Of a DNA stretch of 17,750 nucleotides, positions 13,861 through 17,750 are shown in pieces; positions within the stretch are counted from its first letter, which is position 1; each line of letters begins with the position of its first letter. The position numbers and the translations under genes were made by a program. The notes under the pieces were generated by a model. That model saw only the letters and a list, made by a program, of their open reading frames with translations. It was not told where the DNA came from and did not search any database. Source of the DNA: Firmicutes bacterium UBA2530. Lineage in GTDB: Bacteria > Bacillota > Clostridia > Tissierellales > Sedimentibacteraceae. Where the stretch lies: NCBI GenBank assembly GCA_002340985.1, contig DDNC01000009.1:106776-124525 (forward strand), read 5' to 3'.

Positions 13861-14095
13861 CCCCTGCATGCCCAAGAAGCTCATGTGCCAATTCAAGCGC
13901 ATCCTCCGGGACATATATATCTGAGCCGTATGAGTTCACTCCGGTATAAATCTCCATAAGACCTCCGATTCCTTTTGATTTCTTCAGCACAGGTATTCCG
14001 TATGACTTAAGTTTTGAAATTATTATCTCTGCTTCCATTGTCCCCACGCCTGAAAGCAGCAGCACTTCGTTTCCGCTATATTTCTCCTCGGACAT
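13841..14095 (-). CDS. DUF2007-type small protein
   Basis: An 84-residue protein with the layout of the DUF2007 "putative signal transducing" family: VLLLSGVGTMEAEIIISKLKS, then YGIPVLKK, then SDIYVPEDALELAHELL, a compact ferredoxin-like alpha/beta fold. No enzyme motif is visible and the biological role of the family is not known. A strong AAGGAGG lies 6 bases before the ATG. It is the first gene of a unit with the metallophosphoesterase, which it overlaps. Its promoter region holds a perfect 18-base palindrome. Confidence 0.85.
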   Translation of the reverse strand: MSEEKYSGNEVLLLSGVGTMEAEIIISKLKSYGIPVLKKSKGIGGLMEIYTGVNSYGSDIYVPEDALELAHELLGHAGDDETIE

Positions 14096-14112
14096 TACAA
14101 CCTCCTTGCATA

Positions 14113-14130
14113 TGATATAACATTATATCA
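14113..14130 (-). promoter_or_regulatory. Extended -10 promoter overlapped by a palindrome (possible operator)
   Basis: TGATATAATGTTATATCA is a perfect inverted repeat, 8 bases each side of TG. Its left half contains an extended -10 element TGATATAAT for the DUF2007 gene on the minus strand. There is no clear -35, which extended -10 promoters can lack. The predicted transcription start falls inside the palindrome, about 6-10 bases before AAGGAGG. A repressor bound here would block the promoter. AT-rich chance symmetry is the alternative. Confidence 0.5.
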
Positions 14131-14222
14131 CATAAAATTAATAATATCCAGCAAATGTATAAAAATGTATTAATTTATTTTTCGTACAATCACAGTCTCA
14201 CTCACCAAGGTTGTCTGCATAC

Positions 14223-14249
14223 AAAAAGAGCAGCCTAAGCTGCTCTTTT
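14223..14249 (-). terminator. Rho-independent terminator of the tRNA gene
   Basis: On the minus strand AAAAGAGCAGC, loop TTAG, GCTGCTCTTTT: eleven perfect pairs ending in five T. It starts 7 bases after the tRNA 3' end. Between it and the DUF2007 promoter (14131-14222) I see nothing beyond a short AAATGTAT direct repeat. Confidence 0.9.
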
Positions 14250-14255
14250 AATGAG

Positions 14256-14329
14256 TCGGAGTGAAAGGATTTGAACCTTCGGCCTCATGGTCCCGAACCA
14301 TGCGCGATACCAAGCTTCGCTACACCCCG
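14256..14329 (-). tRNA. tRNA-Pro (anticodon CGG)
   Basis: 74-base cloverleaf. The acceptor is CGGGGTG with CACTCCG (one G-U) and discriminator A. The D arm contains AGCTTGGTA. The anticodon stem is CATGG/CCATG, with loop TTCGGGA giving anticodon CGG at 14293-14295. The T arm is AAGG-TTCAAAT-CCTT. The 3' CCA is not encoded (CTC follows the discriminator) and must be added after transcription. It reads CCG proline codons. It is a single gene with its own consensus promoter and terminator. Confidence 0.96.
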
Positions 14330-14340
14330 GCAACATTAAT

Positions 14341-14369
14341 ATTATATTCAATTCATGGTTTCTTGTCAA
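14341..14369 (-). promoter_or_regulatory. Consensus sigma-A promoter of tRNA-Pro
   Basis: On the minus strand TTGACA (14364-14369), exactly 17 bases, then TATAAT (14341-14346): a full-consensus promoter, with start near 14334, a few bases before the mature tRNA 5' end. It lies just downstream of the glycosylase gene, which has no visible terminator. Confidence 0.9.
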
Positions 14370-14405
14370 TATCTTTATGAGCGGATTCGAAATTTTTTTG
14401 CAGTA

Positions 14406-15278
14406 TTACTTGCCTATGCCGTTCTCCCTGGCATAATAAAATAAATATTGCTGTGCATAGCCTGACAGCTTCCCAAATTTATTTTCAGCGAATTTTCTTA
14501 TATCAGCATCTTTTGTATCCTTGTCCACATACAGTGTCTGCATAACCCTTCTCACCCATACATCAACGGGGAATGTGTCAAATTGCTTCATTGAAAACAG
14601 AAGTATGCAGTTGGCAACCTTGTCCCCTATTCCGGCGTAGGTTTTCAGATATGTCAGTCCTTCGTCATAGCTTGTCTTCTTTATATTGTAAACAATATCT
14701 CGTTCAGTCAGAAATCTTGAAGCTGCATCTCTTATCCTCGGAGAGCGGAAGCCTGCCTTGCATTCCTGAATTTTCTCAACAGGTGTCTCCGAAAGCTGCT
14801 GAGGGGTCGGAAAGCTGTAATATTCCCTTCCTCTGTAGCTGCAGATATGGTCACCGAATGATTTGCTTAAATTCTCTATTACCTTCTTTATCATAGGAAT
14901 TCTGTTGTTGGCAGAAATCATGAATGAAATCATTGTTTCCCATTCATCCTGATTTAAAATTCTGATTCCTTCACCGAATTTTATGGCTTCTGCCATAATG
15001 TCATCCGTATTGACAGCTTTTTTTATTTCAGAATAATCTGTATTGAAATCAAAATAGTCCATTATTATTTTTTCGTAATCGTCTATTCCTATATTGTTGA
15101 ATGTAACATCCGTACCTTCCTGCACAACATTTATGACATTCCTGCCGACCACTCCTGTATATGAACCATCTTCCTCCTTATTCCACCGGAAACACTGACC
15201 GCAGTCAAAAATATGCGTCAAATTGAAGTCTTTCACATCATGAAGTATTATTTGATTTTTTCTTTCCGTAATATTCAT
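14406..15278 (-). CDS. ogg: 8-oxoguanine DNA glycosylase, OGG1 family
   Basis: Base-excision repair enzyme removing 8-oxoguanine and cutting the strand by its lyase activity. The 290 residues have the OGG1 layout: an N-terminal beta domain with the FDCGQCFRW signature (24-32), then the HhH-GPD domain. Its hairpin TYAGIGDKVANC (213-224) carries the catalytic lysine K220, and PVDVWVRR (237-244) carries the catalytic aspartate D239. This bacterial OGG1-like type occurs in many Clostridia, with or without MutM. The start ATG has GGAAGGA upstream. It lies 41 bases after the TPR-like gene and is probably part of the topB unit. Confidence 0.94.
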   Translation of the reverse strand: MNITERKNQIILHDVKDFNLTHIFDCGQCFRWNKEEDGSYTGVVGRNVINVVQEGTDVTFNNIGIDDYEKIIMDYFDFNTDYSEIKKAVNTDDIMAEAIKFGEGIRILNQDEWETMISFMISANNRIPMIKKVIENLSKSFGDHICSYRGREYYSFPTPQQLSETPVEKIQECKAGFRSPRIRDAASRFLTERDIVYNIKKTSYDEGLTYLKTYAGIGDKVANCILLFSMKQFDTFPVDVWVRRVMQTLYVDKDTKDADIRKFAENKFGKLSGYAQQYLFYYARENGIGK

Positions 15279-15319
15279 AGCATCCTTCCAAATTATAATT
15301 ATTAATTTAACCTTTTGCC

Positions 15320-15958
15320 TTAATTCTGTGTGGAAAATTCCTCAATAAAGCTTCCTCTGCCCAATTCAGCAGCCTTACTGAAATTTGCCTCTGCTTCCTG
15401 TAGATTCTTTTCTCTTTTATTCATCATACCCAAGAAATAATATCCAAGAGCTTTTCTGTAATCATTGGCACCATTATCGGAAAGCTCCGAATAATAGCTT
15501 TTTGATCCTTTTCCGTTGTAGAAATCAGACACCGAATAAACAATCTCTATGAATTCCTTATAATATTCATTTTTCTTGAATTCTTCAAATATCGCTCTTG
15601 CATTTTTAAGTTCCTCATTGGCCTTATTTTTATCCTTCTTAAAATACAATGCCAAAATCAGATTTTGATAGTAAACCGGCAGCCAATTTTTAGGCGCACT
15701 TTTGTACCTTCGCAGGTCCTCTATAACTTCATCAAATCGCCCTGCATACAGCAGACCCGTTGTTCGTTGAATAGTATTTATTACAGTGTTTTTTTCTGTC
15801 TGCTTTGAAGACAATATTCTGTCCATTTCCATCACATAGCTGTTCGGCTGCTTTTTTATATAAAGCAAATCGTTCAGATGATTGATTTCACTAACCTGCC
15901 TTTTTATTTTGTAAAACATAATCGCTATAAGCACAACTGCCAAAATTATAAAATGCAT
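15320..15958 (-). CDS. Membrane-anchored TPR-like protein, function unknown
   Basis: A 212-residue protein with one N-terminal membrane helix (about 2-16) followed by basic residues, so the rest should face the cytoplasm. The soluble part is helical. It contains degenerate tetratricopeptide-like pairs, for example GLLYAGRFDEVIEDLRRYKS (68-87), YYQNLILALYFKKDKNKANEELKNA (95-119) and ALGYYFLGMMNKREKNLQEAEANFSKAAELG (170-200). No enzyme motif is seen, and TPRs suggest a protein-binding scaffold. AGGAGG lies 5 bases before the ATG. It sits 14 bases after topB and 41 before the glycosylase gene, so it shares an operon with two DNA enzymes. I do not recognise a named family. Confidence 0.78.
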   Translation of the reverse strand: MHFIILAVVLIAIMFYKIKRQVSEINHLNDLLYIKKQPNSYVMEMDRILSSKQTEKNTVINTIQRTTGLLYAGRFDEVIEDLRRYKSAPKNWLPVYYQNLILALYFKKDKNKANEELKNARAIFEEFKKNEYYKEFIEIVYSVSDFYNGKGSKSYYSELSDNGANDYRKALGYYFLGMMNKREKNLQEAEANFSKAAELGRGSFIEEFSTQN

Positions 15959-15972
15959 AGTTTCCTCCTATT

Positions 15973-17750
15973 TTAAAGTTTAAGCTTTGATAATGCGTCT
16001 GCCAAGGCAGTATTCAGCCCTTCATCCTGTTTCTTGCTCTGCTTTGCCAGATACTTTGCAGCTTCCTTGCCCGATATTGCGGTTTTTTCATTTTCTTTTC
16101 TTTTGCTAAAGGCTGAAAGCTTCTCCCTGTATCCGCACTTGCATACGAATATTTTGCCTTCGCCCTCTCCTTTAAGTTCCAGTTTCTTGTGACATTCGGG
16201 GCATCTTGCATTTGTTGCCTGAGCTATTCCCTTTCTGTAGCCGCATTCTCTGTTCTGACATACAAGCATAGTTCCCTTTTTACCGTTTACCTCCAGGAGG
16301 TAGCTTCCGCATTCAGGGCATTTTGTTCTTGTTTCATTGTCATGTACGTATTTCTTATCACTTGTTTTAATTTCTCTGATAACTGTCCTGGTATATTCAA
16401 TCATGTCGTTTAGAAAGCTTTCCTTATTCAACCGACCTTTTGCTATGTCATTGAGGTGCTGCTCCCATTGAGCTGTCAGAACAGGCGATTTCAGGTCCTC
16501 CGGAGCCAGCTCAAGAAGCTGTCTGCCCTTTGATGTGGTATATATGTCCCTCCCCTTTTTCTCAATCACAAAGCTGTTGAAAAGTTTATCTATTATATCT
16601 GCCCTTGTAGCAACCGTTCCAAGCCCTCCGGTTTCTCCTATGGTTTTCTTTAAATCCTTATCTGCATTTTTCATAAATCTCACAGGATTTTCCATGGCAG
16701 ATAAAAGAGACGCTTCCGTAAATCTGGCAGGAGGCTTTGTTTCCCCTTCGGTTCTTTTTACTGATGAAATGCTGAGCTGTGCATCCTTCTTCAAAGCGCT
16801 GAAGTCATTTTCGGCATATTCTTCAAGCTCTTCTTCATCCTCATAATCGCCGTAAACTTCCTTCCATCCCATGGACAGCGTTACTCTTCCCCTGAATGTG
16901 AAAACCTCATCATCCACTGTTCCCTTTACGGATACCTTCTCAAATTCAAAGGGTTTTGACAGAACTGCAAGGAATCTCTTCACAACTAAGTCGTAGATTT
17001 TTCTTTCCCTATCTGTAAAGTCCTTTAAAAATACAGGCTGCTCCGTGGGAATTATTGCGTGATGGTCGGATACCCTGTCATTATTCACAAAATTCTTGTT
17101 GCCCTTTATAGGATTTGAGCTTATACGAAAACCGATTTTTGAATATGGGCCTACGCTGCACGCTCTTACCCTGTCTCTTAATGTTTCCACAATATCATCA
17201 GACAGGTATCTTGAATCCGTTCTTGGATATGTGAGCACCTTGTGGCGTTCGTAAAGAGTCTGCATAATTGATAGCGTCTCCTTAGCGGAAAAGCCATATA
17301 TGTTGCTTGCATCCCTCTGAAGCTCAGTCAAATCATACAACGCCGGAGCAAGAGTTTGCGCCTTGCTTCTTGAAACATCCGCCACTGTTAATTTTTTAGA
17401 TTGGATGCGCCTTATTATATTATCACATTTTTCCTTATCAAAGGTTCTTCCATCACTGTTTTTATCCTGCCACACGAATCTGCAGCTCTGGGCATTTAAT
17501 TCAATACCGTAATATTTAACAGGCTTGAAGCCTCGTATTTCATCTTCAAGTGCAGCAATCATTGCAACCGTTGGTGTCTGAACTCTTCCGCATGATAGCT
17601 GTGCGTTATATTTCGATGTCAGTGCCCTCGTGGCATTTATTCCAACAATCCAGTCTGCCTCCGAACGTGCCACAGCCGATTTATAGAGATTTTCGTAGAG
17701 CTTACCATCCTTAAGGTTTTTAAATCCTTCGGTAATAGCTTTATCCGTAT
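15973..17750 (-). CDS. topB: DNA topoisomerase III, 5' end beyond the window
   Basis: Type IA topoisomerase that relaxes and decatenates DNA through a tyrosine-linked single-strand break. The reading frame stays open to the right edge (TDKAITEGFKNLKDGK... precedes ARSEADW), so the N-terminal Toprim part is missing and 591 residues are visible. Seen are the SCGRVQTPTV block, the active-site segment LTYPRTDSRYLSDD (tyrosine codon at 17227-17229), HHAIIPT, the GLGTVATRADII segment and two C-terminal four-cysteine zinc motifs (CPECGSYLLEV...CQNREC and CPECHKKLEL...CKC). The zinc ribbons are usual for clostridial TopB and absent from some others. Topoisomerase I is less likely because of the TYPRTDSRYL context and GRVQTPTV wording. 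It is followed after 14 bases by the TPR-like gene. Confidence 0.94.
   Translation of the reverse strand, partial: TDKAITEGFKNLKDGKLYENLYKSAVARSEADWIVGINATRALTSKYNAQLSCGRVQTPTVAMIAALEDEIRGFKPVKYYGIELNAQSCRFVWQDKNSDGRTFDKEKCDNIIRRIQSKKLTVADVSRSKAQTLAPALYDLTELQRDASNIYGFSAKETLSIMQTLYERHKVLTYPRTDSRYLSDDIVETLRDRVRACSVGPYSKIGFRISSNPIKGNKNFVNNDRVSDHHAIIPTEQPVFLKDFTDRERKIYDLVVKRFLAVLSKPFEFEKVSVKGTVDDEVFTFRGRVTLSMGWKEVYGDYEDEEELEEYAENDFSALKKDAQLSISSVKRTEGETKPPARFTEASLLSAMENPVRFMKNADKDLKKTIGETGGLGTVATRADIIDKLFNSFVIEKKGRDIYTTSKGRQLLELAPEDLKSPVLTAQWEQHLNDIAKGRLNKESFLNDMIEYTRTVIREIKTSDKKYVHDNETRTKCPECGSYLLEVNGKKGTMLVCQNRECGYRKGIAQATNARCPECHKKLELKGEGEGKIFVCKCGYREKLSAFSKRKENEKTAISGKEAAKYLAKQSKKQDEGLNTALADALSKLKL

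Noticed and set aside
13861..13914. Longer N terminus for the metallophosphoesterase
   Set aside because: The first ATG has no ribosome site and would overlap DUF2007 by 74 bases; the shorter start still gives a full membrane anchor and catalytic domain.
1..17750. CRISPR arrays, insertion sequences, attachment sites, prophage or conjugative genes
   Set aside because: No regularly spaced repeats, transposase or integrase motifs or phage genes were found on either strand; the single tRNA has no adjacent integrase or duplicated 3' end in view.

Overview
The window is AT-rich and almost gene-filled, with clear Shine-Dalgarno sites, sigma-A promoters and short intergenic gaps. The gene set points to an anaerobic, fermentative Firmicute of the class Clostridia: butyrate kinase with phosphotransbutyrylase, a stand-alone PduL phosphotransacylase, the diadenylate cyclase CdaA with CdaR, and a sigma-54 enhancer-binding protein. 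I cannot name a genus from the sequence alone. Seventeen protein genes and one tRNA gene are supported. All are on the minus strand except one small gene at 11455-11916, so transcription runs mainly from the right edge to the left.

Right to left: (1) 17750-14406 holds topoisomerase III (5' end cut by the window edge), a membrane-anchored TPR-like protein and an OGG-type 8-oxoguanine DNA glycosylase, probably one transcription unit. A tRNA-Pro(CGG) follows, with its own consensus promoter and terminator. (2) 14130-11938 holds a DUF2007 protein overlapping a membrane-anchored metallophosphoesterase, then arginase with a strong terminator. (3) 11916-9598 is the least familiar part. A divergent beta-sandwich protein is on the plus strand. 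Facing it are an XRE/cupin regulator, a 57-residue protein and a four-TM membrane protein with a degenerate Mrr-like domain. The ribosome binding site of the membrane protein lies inside a terminator-like hairpin. (4) 9566-7070 holds PduL with its own promoter and terminator, then a YgiQ-type radical SAM protein. (5) 7026-2063 is a capA - cdaA - cdaR - sigma-54 activator operon. Its last three genes overlap or nearly abut, and it ends in a terminator. (6) 2044-2 holds ptb-buk behind a perfect sigma-54 promoter.

The most informative reading concerns ptb-buk. A full-consensus -24/-12 site sits directly upstream of ptb, and a large TTGCAA-type inverted repeat lies 100-165 bp upstream of it, where an enhancer-binding protein would bind. 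The only regulator next to it is a PAS-AAA+-HTH activator. The likely model is that this activator senses a metabolite and, with sigma-54 RNA polymerase, drives conversion of acyl-CoA to acyl-phosphate (Ptb) and then to acid plus ATP (Buk). The activator gene is itself the last gene of the cyclic-di-AMP operon, which is an unusual arrangement. No CRISPR array, insertion sequence, phage gene or rRNA was seen, and no gene-free stretch exceeds 300 bases apart from the region around the tRNA, which is described below.
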